Source: Bacteroidia bacterium (lineage in GTDB: Bacteria > Bacteroidota > Bacteroidia > SpSt-205). Taken from it: a stretch of 47,450 nt of DNA. Made by a program: the position numbers and the translations under genes. This document shows positions 40,591-47,450 of the stretch, one piece after another (the first letter of the stretch is position 1; each line of letters opens with the position of its first letter). The stretch spans positions 35,072-82,521 of the forward strand of contig JANWZJ010000003.1 in the NCBI GenBank assembly GCA_025054525.1, read 5' to 3'. The notes under the pieces are model-generated. The model searched no databases. It had not been told where the DNA came from and worked only from the letters and a program-made list of their open reading frames with translations.

Positions 40591-42696
40591 TTACGCCTGA
40601 GCTCTTGAAGAGATATTCTTCACTCCTGCAATAACCGAGGCTATGGGTAGAATACAAAAAGTAAGATCATCATTCGCTGGGGCATCTTTTCGCCAGTTAT
40701 GGGCTTCCTGCTGGACTCTCTGCATCTGCTTGTCATAGGGGAGGGAGGTAGTTTCTGGAGATTGGAGGAGCCGACGCAGGTTTCGCACGCCCCACCTTTT
40801 GCCTGTGGGATTGAGAATATCGGTCAGCCCATCTGAAAATAGATAAAGCACAGTTTGAGGTTCTAAGGGCGTTTGGTAGGCGGGGAAAACATGGTCAGGT
40901 GGTGTGCCGCTTTCTATGCCAATGGGACCACCGTCCAACTCAGACCAGCCTTGCACAGGATGATATATCCAGATAGGGCGACCAGCCAAGGCATATTCTA
41001 CTCGCTTCTCCTGCATGTCTATTATCACCAGAACTAATTCGGCTCCTTCTCTGAGGGGTAGGCCAGAGAGGGCAGGGTCTTGTTCCCGTCTGAGGAAAGT
41101 GCGGAAACTCCGAGAGAGGCGATATAAGATTTGGTCGGCCTGACTGCGGGGACTCTGCAAAAAGAAGCTGCGAATCTCCGTGATAAAGATACCAGTAAGA
41201 ATAGCCCCTGGCACACCATGCCCCGTACAATCTCCCAAGGCCACAAGAAGACGCTGACTATCTGCATCCCATACCACCTCGTAGAAATCCCCACCAATTT
41301 CCTGCATAGGCTGATACCAGAGCTTGGCTTCGGGAAAAAGCCTTTCCAGCGGAGGTAACATAGCATGCTGAAGCCGGCGGGCGGCTCCATGGGACTCATG
41401 CAGGTTAGCCAGGGTCTCAGAGAGAACATGAGATACTCGGACTAATTCTTCATTTTGACGGAGGAGGGCTTGGGCTTGCTGTTCTATCTTCTCTGTCTGG
41501 GCAGCAATAATCTCCCGAAAGTTTCTCTCTTCCGTAGCCATACGACGCGCAGAATAAGCAATATATCCCACAGCGATAAGCAATAGCCCTCCCAAACTTG
41601 CCCCAGTAAGGTAGAGCCAGTTTTCCTGTTGGCGGCGCCGCTTGATGCTACGCAGTTCTGCTTCGCGCGCTTCTAAACCCGAAAGCACGCGTATTTGCTC
41701 TAAACGGGTGCCTTGCGCCTGACGGATTTGGGCTTCTGCTTGTTCCAAGAGTTTCTGATGCAGACGAATAGCCTCAGCAAAATCCTTACGGGAAAGGGCC
41801 ATCCGTATTTGGATTTGAAAAGCTTCTCTTTTCAGCTCATAGGGCAGATTAGCATACAGAGGCTGGCTCAAAAGCCGGTAGGCAGAGGCAATATCTCCTT
41901 TTTGAAAGAAAATTCCAGCCAACCCTAACACTGCTTGACCCAAAGTGAGACTATCATGGGCTTGGGTTGCTTGCTCTATCGCAGTCTCGTATAAACGCTG
42001 AGCCTGGCTGAACTTCTTCTGCTCTGCATATAGGGAGGCTAAGTTTGCCACAGTAGCCATATATACCCGCAAGGGTGGCTCTAAAAGAATATGCGGCTTT
42101 ATATTCAGGCTTTGCTGAGCTAATCTATAGGCTTTTTCGGCATAGGTGAAGGCTTGGCTGAGATTCTCATACACTTCCGCAGTGAATACCGCAAGCTGAT
42201 TATAGGTGAGGGCTTGAAGCAGGGGATGACCTGTTCTCTCACTCCATTCAACGGCTTGGGCTGAGAAAGCAGCTGCTTTCAGTGGTTCGCGTGCTGCATG
42301 CAGGGCTGCCAATCTCAAATAAGCACAGGCTTGGAGGAATGGATATCCTTGTGCCTCTCTTATGAGCCGCTCATAGATTAGGAAAGCAGAATCTTGCCTG
42401 CCTAGCTTGTAATAAGTCTGAGCCAGTAGCTGTAGGACATAATAGCGTAAGGTATCCTGGGGGGTCGTGCGATGTAGGGCTTCATAAAGAAGGCGGGGAG
42501 CCCCTTCTTCTAACCCTCCTTTCATCCATGCATAAGCTAAGAGGACATAAGCCTGAATTTCTGCTTCACGAGACTGAGCCCGTAGAAGCTCTTGATAGGA
42601 ACACTCCCCTAAACAGGTGGGATTTAGCTTACACTGTTCGCAGGGAGAAGCAGCCCACCCTACAAGCCCAAACCCCAATAGGAATCCTCTCTTCAT
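40591..42696 (-). CDS. SpoIIE/PP2C-type serine phosphatase with extracytoplasmic TPR domain
   Basis: A signal-like segment (MKRGFLLGFGLVGWAAS) precedes a short Cys cluster (CEQCKLNPTCLGEC). Then come TPRs to about residue 330, one transmembrane helix (NWLYLTGASLGGLLLIAVGYIAY), a coiled coil and a C-terminal PP2C phosphatase domain (about 430-690). Metal-site motifs are GGDFYE, LGDCTGHGVPGA, SDGLTD and NDDLT. It is likely a membrane receptor phosphatase of a partner-switching pathway, but no anti-sigma or STAS gene is nearby. The ATG at 42696 is 5 nt after AATCTTTG. Confidence 0.9.
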   Translation of the reverse strand: MKRGFLLGFGLVGWAASPCEQCKLNPTCLGECSYQELLRAQSREAEIQAYVLLAYAWMKGGLEEGAPRLLYEALHRTTPQDTLRYYVLQLLAQTYYKLGRQDSAFLIYERLIREAQGYPFLQACAYLRLAALHAAREPLKAAAFSAQAVEWSERTGHPLLQALTYNQLAVFTAEVYENLSQAFTYAEKAYRLAQQSLNIKPHILLEPPLRVYMATVANLASLYAEQKKFSQAQRLYETAIEQATQAHDSLTLGQAVLGLAGIFFQKGDIASAYRLLSQPLYANLPYELKREAFQIQIRMALSRKDFAEAIRLHQKLLEQAEAQIRQAQGTRLEQIRVLSGLEAREAELRSIKRRRQQENWLYLTGASLGGLLLIAVGYIAYSARRMATEERNFREIIAAQTEKIEQQAQALLRQNEELVRVSHVLSETLANLHESHGAARRLQHAMLPPLERLFPEAKLWYQPMQEIGGDFYEVVWDADSQRLLVALGDCTGHGVPGAILTGIFITEIRSFFLQSPRSQADQILYRLSRSFRTFLRREQDPALSGLPLREGAELVLVIIDMQEKRVEYALAGRPIWIYHPVQGWSELDGGPIGIESGTPPDHVFPAYQTPLEPQTVLYLFSDGLTDILNPTGKRWGVRNLRRLLQSPETTSLPYDKQMQRVQQEAHNWRKDAPANDDLTFCILPIASVIAGVKNISSRAQA

Positions 42697-42701
42697 AGCG
42701 C

Positions 42702-42709
42702 CAAAGATT
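42702..42709 (-). promoter_or_regulatory. Near-consensus promoter box of the SpoIIE-type phosphatase
   Basis: The minus strand reads AATCTTTG, one base off TAnnTTTG, 5 nt before the ATG at 42696. Confidence 0.45.
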
Positions 42710-42767
42710 CAAAAAACTCTATGAGACGGCTTGCTGCTACAGCGAAGTAGAAGTTTTTATCAAAGAG

Positions 42768-42802
42768 AAAGGGGGGGATAGGTTTTTCCTAACCCCCCCT
42801 TT
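42768..42802 (-). terminator. Intrinsic terminator of the metalloprotease gene
   Basis: AAAGGGGGGG-A-TAGG, loop TTTTT, CCTA-A-CCCCCCCTTT forms a 14-bp stem with one A:A mismatch, starting 17 bp past the metalloprotease stop. On the minus strand it is followed by a T-rich tail (TTTCTCTTTG). The stem is symmetric. The 123-bp gap between the two genes holds only this hairpin and the phosphatase promoter. Confidence 0.8.
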
Positions 42803-42819
42803 ATCGCTTGATTTGCTTT

Positions 42820-45800
42820 TCAAGGCAGGTGCAGAACTTTCTGGTGGCTCAGAACTTGGCCTGCATTATCTCTCCAGACGAGAAGATAGAGCCCTACAGG
42901 TAAATCAGCGGTATTCAGCATGTAAGTGCCTGCAGTGAAGCTACCGGATACTTGATACACTATGCTACCTGTGATAGTTTGAAGTTCTAGGCCGCCGAAG
43001 TCGCGCTCGGCGCGGAAGGTGAGAGTCTCACGGAAAGGGGTCTCCGTGAAGAAGCCTTCCGCCATGGCGGATTTCATGGTAGTTACCGAACTTAGGTCCC
43101 CCACCGCAAAGCCTGAGAAAGAGGAGAAGGTCCCCCGAATCCAGCTCCCCCCTCCATAAGTGCCAACAGCTCGGATAGGGCTCATCGCGAAAGTAGGGGA
43201 GGGAGCCATAGCTTCACTCGTTATGCTTCCCGCTGTTTTTACAACCGAGGGATGCGTATCCCACGTTCTACCCGTGGCAGTTTGATACCCCGTTACTTCG
43301 TCGTTGGTATAATAGAGCGTGATGGCATAGGGGCCTGTAACGCTGCGAGTGGAGGTGATAAGATAGGTCTTCTGCGTGACGTGGGCTGAAGTAGGATGCC
43401 CAGGACGCAAAGCCACAGCGCCAGTACCCGTGCGGTCTATCTGAACATCTAAGCAGCCAAAATCCGTAGCGCTTTGATTGACGAGGGAGAGAATCAGGTT
43501 ATGATTGCTTGGAGAGTATGCGTAGAGCGAATCTTCTGGGCCCGGATATACTCGGGTGGAAGCGGTATTAGTTTCTATGGCGGGGGTTTTGCGTCCATAT
43601 AGGGCGATATTATCAATAGCAATAGGGGGCTGAACGCCTGCTCGGTTAGCGGAGTTGTCCCAGCGCCAAACAAGATAGAGTTGCGGTTGATTTTCTGCGC
43701 CAGAGGGAAGGGGTACCGTAACCCTCACAACTCTATCTGGCTTACCCGCCAGCATGAAAGTTCGTGGAAAGTTAGACCCAGGACAGAGAAACGCGCCCCA
43801 TCCACATCCCGCAGCCGGAAGAATAGGTGTGTATGCCGCAGCAGGAGTGCTTGAAGGAGGGGCAGTGGTAGTGTAGAAGACTCTCCCAAAGTCTCTGAGA
43901 CTACCACCATTGTCGTACTGCCCTCCCACCCGTACATCAAAGGAAAGGATGAGATTAGTGTAACCTTGAGTGTTGATAGCCCGTGAAGCCAAAGCGAATC
44001 TACTAGTGGAGCTGGTATCATATCGGTAAGGAGGGGGCGTAGCCGACGGGTCGCGGCTAATATAGAAGGAGTGCCCCGTAGGAAGCCCTGCATTCCCCCT
44101 CACCCAGCGATTCGCTCCAGTAGAGTTAGATATGGCATATGTAGTAAATCCTCCATCTCCTCCCTCAAAGTCTTCATAGAAGATCAGTACCTCAGGAGGG
44201 AAAAGGTCATTATCGCTAATCCAGAGCTTGTAGGGATTTTTATCCGCTGCCACGGTAGCGGGACCGTTCGCTATAGAAAGGCTGAGGAGAGCCAAGCGAG
44301 TATTTTCAATCGCTTGGTCATCGTAGACCCGAATGCGGGCATTTACTGGGCTTGTAGAGCCAGCGGGGAAGGTTAAGGTAGGGGTAAGAATGGAGAAATC
44401 TACGCCCTCTCTAGCAGAACTGCCTGGACCCACCTGTACATTTACCTGAACAGCTGCGGAAGGGGCAGCCGAAATCCGCACAGGCACCTCTATATCTCGG
44501 TATCGGCGGCAGTCTCCACTCAAGAGAGGCCAGCTGAGCTCTTCGCGTATGATTTGCCCCGAGTCCGCCCAGAATACCATAGGCTGGTGGCCTACTCGTA
44601 CATTATCTATCCATATGCAGTTGCCCCTACCATTACGGCTTACGAACCGAATGCGAATCTTCTGCCCTCGGTAAGCATCTAAGGAAATATTTCGGCTCTG
44701 CCATTGAGTGTCTGCAGTGGGAATACAACGAGGAGGTAGGCCGGTTACGGTCGTCAGACTATCCGCTGAGCGCAGCCGAGTAAGATTCGTCCAGGTTATC
44801 CCACAATCGGTAGATACCTGTATGTCCAGCGTGTCATCTCGGATGGCGCCTCGCCGCCAGTAAGCCAAGTCAAACGTCAAAGCCACCCCAGCCGGCGCAT
44901 TCGTTAGGTCAATCAGCGGAGAGTGAATCGCATCTCTTCTCCCTGCGGTGGGGTCACTATATAGATTTATGTACATTGCCATCGTAGGGGCACCGCTACT
45001 ACCTATACAGCCACTGGTGCGCCAAGTGTAGCAGTCATTATCGGGATTGACCACTCGCCATAAACCCGGCGGAATACCTTGGTCTCCCCATCCGAATTCA
45101 AAATCTTGATAGAGAGGGTAGAATCCATTATGCACGAGGAACTGGGTGGAAGTTGTATCCTCTGAGCGGTCACCATCTCCTGGCACATCCGTACAAGCTG
45201 TGAAGGTATAGGTGCCGGGCGTCGTAAAGTTAATGCCCGTAAGGTTAAAGGTTACCTGATTTCCAGGGTTGAGAGTCCCTGTCCAAGTCTGAGTTTGCCA
45301 AGGCCCATTGTTGATTCGGTATTTGACGGGAATGCTATTAAGGGAAGTAGTACCGTTGTTGCGCAAAACCACGGGTATATTATAGGTGCCAGAGCAAAGG
45401 TCTTGGGGAATAGGTAGGTCTATCAGGGCCGCATCGGTAGTGGTAGGAGGAATAAGCGCAGGCGAGGTGAGTAAGCTACGACGGCGAGGGGCATACTCTA
45501 AGGTAATCCGCATGCGCAGCGCCTGCTCAAGGGTGAAAATGTTGAAGCATGGGTCATCAGAGTAGTCCATATAGTTTTCTACCATGCGGCGAACCCCAGG
45601 TTCGCAGGAAGGAGCTCCGAGGGAACATCCATATAGCTGGTCAGCACAGTTAGGAGTATCGTTACAATAATCATCAGGGGCACATTCCCCAGCAGTAGAA
45701 TTATCTCCCCATGTGTGCCGCAGGCCAAGCCAGTGTCCTACTTCATGAGTGGCCGTGCGTCCTAATACATATGGCTGTGCAAGCCCTGTAGAGCCCTTTA

Positions 45801-46506
45801 GAACTGATCCAAAAGCACTAGGCAGCACAACAACTCCATCAGTATTAGCATCCTGAGTGCAAAGGGGACCGTCCCCCGGCATTCCTAACAACCCCGTAAG
45901 ATCAGGAAACTGTGCATATCCCAGAATACCCCCACTCATCTGCACGACCCATATATTGAAGTAGCGCTCGGGGTCCCACTGAGTAGCGGGCTTGATGGAG
46001 GCTTGGATGGTGGGGGTATTATACGGAGGGGGACTAGTCAAGCCGGATATACTATTCCAAGCCACACGGTTGATACCATCCGTGGGATTGCCATTTGGAT
46101 CCCTCTTAGCTAAAACAAACTCTATGCGAGTATCGGCTCCTCGGGGGTCATCATTCCAACCAGGCGTCCCTAGCTTGCGCCGAAAATCTTCATTCAAAAC
46201 CTCAATCTGGTGAAGGATATTAGCGGTAGGAATATTATCTCCCGAACCTACTGCCCCACCGCTATGAATTACATGAACTACCACAGGAATCCTGTACACA
46301 CCACCGATAGTGCGAGAGGCTTCGTACAGGGCTTTGGCTCGGTCTACCTTCTGACGCATCAAGGGCTCATAGTCGTCCATGGAGGGCCAATCCGGATATT
46401 GCGCCCGCATTAGGCTATCTACCTCCATCGTGGCACAACGGATGAAGCGCTGCGATTGCGCCCAGACAAGCCCTACGGTCAGAATCGTAAGGAATGTAGT
46501 CCGCAT
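42820..46506 (-). CDS. T9SS-exported pappalysin-type (M43) metalloprotease
   Basis: This 1228-residue secreted protease carries a signal peptide (MRTTFLTILTVGLVWAQ). A zinc-metalloprotease domain has HEVGHWLGLRH (His254, Glu255, His258, His264) and a Met-turn NYMDYSDDPC (about 311-320). CARDB-like, MAM-like and Calx-beta-like domains (AREGVDFSILTPTLTF) follow, then a second MAM-like part from about residue 770. The C-terminal approximately 75 residues, with TETPFRETLTF and LPVGLYLLVWRDNAGQVL, match a T9SS type A sorting signal. Start ATG 46506 is 4 nt after a near-consensus box. It ends at a strong terminator. Confidence 0.92.
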   Translation of the reverse strand: MRTTFLTILTVGLVWAQSQRFIRCATMEVDSLMRAQYPDWPSMDDYEPLMRQKVDRAKALYEASRTIGGVYRIPVVVHVIHSGGAVGSGDNIPTANILHQIEVLNEDFRRKLGTPGWNDDPRGADTRIEFVLAKRDPNGNPTDGINRVAWNSISGLTSPPPYNTPTIQASIKPATQWDPERYFNIWVVQMSGGILGYAQFPDLTGLLGMPGDGPLCTQDANTDGVVVLPSAFGSVLKGSTGLAQPYVLGRTATHEVGHWLGLRHTWGDNSTAGECAPDDYCNDTPNCADQLYGCSLGAPSCEPGVRRMVENYMDYSDDPCFNIFTLEQALRMRITLEYAPRRRSLLTSPALIPPTTTDAALIDLPIPQDLCSGTYNIPVVLRNNGTTSLNSIPVKYRINNGPWQTQTWTGTLNPGNQVTFNLTGINFTTPGTYTFTACTDVPGDGDRSEDTTSTQFLVHNGFYPLYQDFEFGWGDQGIPPGLWRVVNPDNDCYTWRTSGCIGSSGAPTMAMYINLYSDPTAGRRDAIHSPLIDLTNAPAGVALTFDLAYWRRGAIRDDTLDIQVSTDCGITWTNLTRLRSADSLTTVTGLPPRCIPTADTQWQSRNISLDAYRGQKIRIRFVSRNGRGNCIWIDNVRVGHQPMVFWADSGQIIREELSWPLLSGDCRRYRDIEVPVRISAAPSAAVQVNVQVGPGSSAREGVDFSILTPTLTFPAGSTSPVNARIRVYDDQAIENTRLALLSLSIANGPATVAADKNPYKLWISDNDLFPPEVLIFYEDFEGGDGGFTTYAISNSTGANRWVRGNAGLPTGHSFYISRDPSATPPPYRYDTSSTSRFALASRAINTQGYTNLILSFDVRVGGQYDNGGSLRDFGRVFYTTTAPPSSTPAAAYTPILPAAGCGWGAFLCPGSNFPRTFMLAGKPDRVVRVTVPLPSGAENQPQLYLVWRWDNSANRAGVQPPIAIDNIALYGRKTPAIETNTASTRVYPGPEDSLYAYSPSNHNLILSLVNQSATDFGCLDVQIDRTGTGAVALRPGHPTSAHVTQKTYLITSTRSVTGPYAITLYYTNDEVTGYQTATGRTWDTHPSVVKTAGSITSEAMAPSPTFAMSPIRAVGTYGGGSWIRGTFSSFSGFAVGDLSSVTTMKSAMAEGFFTETPFRETLTFRAERDFGGLELQTITGSIVYQVSGSFTAGTYMLNTADLPVGLYLLVWRDNAGQVLSHQKVLHLP

Positions 46507-46510
46507 ACTA

Positions 46511-46518
46511 CAATATTA
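46511..46518 (-). promoter_or_regulatory. Near-consensus promoter box of the metalloprotease gene
   Basis: The minus strand reads TAATATTG (one base off), 4 nt before the ATG. A TTTG at 46539-46542 lies 20 nt upstream, matching the -33 element spacing. Confidence 0.6.
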
Positions 46519-46554
46519 GGGTGTATAGCCTACTATTCCAAATCTAACCCAAGG

Positions 46555-47450
46555 TTAGTATCGCCACCAGCGATATAACCCGAGCTTTCGTCGGAGAGGA
46601 GCCGTACGATAAATCCAGGACTGCCACTGAAGTTGAAGCCAGAAGCGATACAAGGCTCCCCATCCCCGTGATAAGATTTTACCGTCTTTGTCTATGTAGT
46701 AGGGCACTGCCGAGCGCCCTAATAGATGCCCATTATCCATGTAGGAAAAGTTCCTATGAACATCCGCTTGGAAGAGACTCATGAATTTTCCATACACCTC
46801 ATCAACCTTAGCAGGATTCTTCTCTTTGAGGTAGTCCATATAGTGGGTACTGGTTTCCTCTATAGGATGAAAAGTCAATACGAAGCCAGTCGCATCTATC
46901 ACAGGTATAAGCCGCAGACCCAGCTCACACATAAGCCAGTTATCCCAGAAAAACCTGCCCACTGCAAGGGGGGGAATAGCCCTATACAGTCCTTTAGGGA
47001 AAACAAACAAGTCCGCCCCTCGGGATGTAGGTAGCCTTTTTACTCTTTTGAGAGCCTCTTGCTCAAAACCTTCTTGTATCCTTAGGTTACTTAGATCGGC
47101 TAAGTAGGGCGAGGAGACAAGAAGAAAGCGTTTCCATCGCTTCTGAACTATCTGTATGGCCCGAGGGAGTATAGGAGAGATAACTATATCTGCGTTTACG
47201 TAAGCTATGATATCATATCGAGCTGCTTGTTCCCCCCGCTTAAATATATCACTTATAAGGGGTAGGCCTGAAGGTCTGCGCGCTACGTCAGGAATAAACT
47301 CTACCCCATATTGACGACATACCTCTTCTACCCCCTCCTCTTCCCCTATGTAGATAATCTGAGGGCGCGGTCGCATAAACAACCAGCTCTCAAGCGCTAA
47401 AATCTGCTGCTGGGTGATATTTGGGTCAGTAAAAGGTTTGGGGGTAGAGA
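46555..47450 (-). CDS. Glycosyltransferase-like protein, 5' end beyond the window
   Basis: The ORF track starts at a TTG at 47382, but the frame stays open to the window edge with sensible sequence (PKPFTDPNITQQQILALESWLFMRP). This is the usual start region of a bacterial/plant glycosyltransferase-like family. The gene is therefore truncated by the contig end, with at least 298 residues visible. A nucleotide-sugar-like part shows AYVNADIVISPIL (a DxD-like site) and RGADLFVFPKGLY, with FFWDNWLMCELG later. The acceptor and donor are unknown. It ends 48 bp before the metalloprotease start. Confidence 0.8.
   Translation of the reverse strand, partial: STPKPFTDPNITQQQILALESWLFMRPRPQIIYIGEEEGVEEVCRQYGVEFIPDVARRPSGLPLISDIFKRGEQAARYDIIAYVNADIVISPILPRAIQIVQKRWKRFLLVSSPYLADLSNLRIQEGFEQEALKRVKRLPTSRGADLFVFPKGLYRAIPPLAVGRFFWDNWLMCELGLRLIPVIDATGFVLTFHPIEETSTHYMDYLKEKNPAKVDEVYGKFMSLFQADVHRNFSYMDNGHLLGRSAVPYYIDKDGKILSRGWGALYRFWLQLQWQSWIYRTAPLRRKLGLYRWWRY

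Noticed and set aside
1-47450. CRISPR array, tRNA, rRNA, transposase, phage or defence genes
   Set aside because: I looked for direct repeats, RNA gene features and such proteins and found none. All large ORFs are explained by housekeeping or envelope proteins.

Overview
This window looks like one contig from a member of the Bacteroidota, probably a thermophilic or otherwise genome-compacted lineage known from metagenomes. The lineage call rests on Bacteroidota-typical genes: a GH3-family acyl-acid-amido synthetase, DUF2851, DUF4296-like and DUF5686 proteins, a CdaA-type diadenylate cyclase next to folP, an alpha2-type glycyl-tRNA synthetase, a PorE-like OmpA/PD40 protein, and a pappalysin-type protease with a type IX secretion (T9SS) C-terminal signal. 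It also rests on promoter boxes of the Bacteroidota form TAnnTTTG. The thermophile suggestion is inference from protein composition (rich in R, E, L, Y, W). I see no tRNA, rRNA, CRISPR array, insertion sequence, integrase or phage gene. I read 49 protein genes. No gap between genes exceeds about 125 bp.

Layout. 78-6958 (minus): a redoxin, PabA/TrpG amidotransferase, alpha/beta hydrolase, CBS protein and thiE, followed by serS-glyS-thyA. 7004-11848 (plus): a neurotransmitter:sodium symporter family (NSS) transporter, a large membrane TPR protein and purN. 11793-14768 (minus): a TetR regulator, an aminotransferase and a membrane-anchored PHP phosphoesterase. 14801-18032 (plus): BadF/GlcNAc-kinase-like protein, NlpC/P60 hydrolase, HNH nuclease and amidohydrolase. 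18003-28218 (minus): LptB, GH3 and a DUF4296-like lipoprotein; then enoyl-CoA hydratase, PyrR-like protein, DUF2851, a secreted protein and NAD kinase; then a PorE-like protein, an unknown secreted protein, a bacilliredoxin and an outer-membrane protein. 28251-30532 (plus): NAD-dependent epimerase, thiS and thiO. 30508-31233 (minus): a DUF4349 lipoprotein. 31269-32438 (plus): rpsU and tsaD. 32468-36415 (minus): methyltransferase, Nudix, folP, cdaA, SDR and an unknown gene. 36439-40545 (plus): DUF5686, gmk, nadD and pssA. 40591-47450 (minus): a glycosyltransferase-like gene cut by the window end, the T9SS-exported metalloprotease and a SpoIIE-type phosphatase.

The gene content is mostly housekeeping: folate and one-carbon metabolism (thyA, purN, folP, pabA), thiamine (thiE, thiS, thiO), nucleotide and NAD supply (gmk, nadD, nadK), translation (serS, glyS, rpsU, tsaD), phospholipid and LPS assembly (pssA, lptB), c-di-AMP signalling (cdaA), and T9SS export. 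I found no defence island or obvious new enzyme system.

The most striking signal is architectural. Fourteen genes that begin, or plausibly begin, a transcription unit carry an exact TAnnTTTG box 3-7 nt before their start codon. Three more carry a one-base variant at 4-5 nt. In Bacteroidota this box is the -7 promoter element, so the transcription start would fall on or next to the start codon. That predicts widespread leaderless mRNAs. Four divergent gene pairs pack two such boxes into 32-45 bp, and three convergent pairs overlap at their 3' ends. The box also settles several start codons, for example the GTG of the transporter at 7004.
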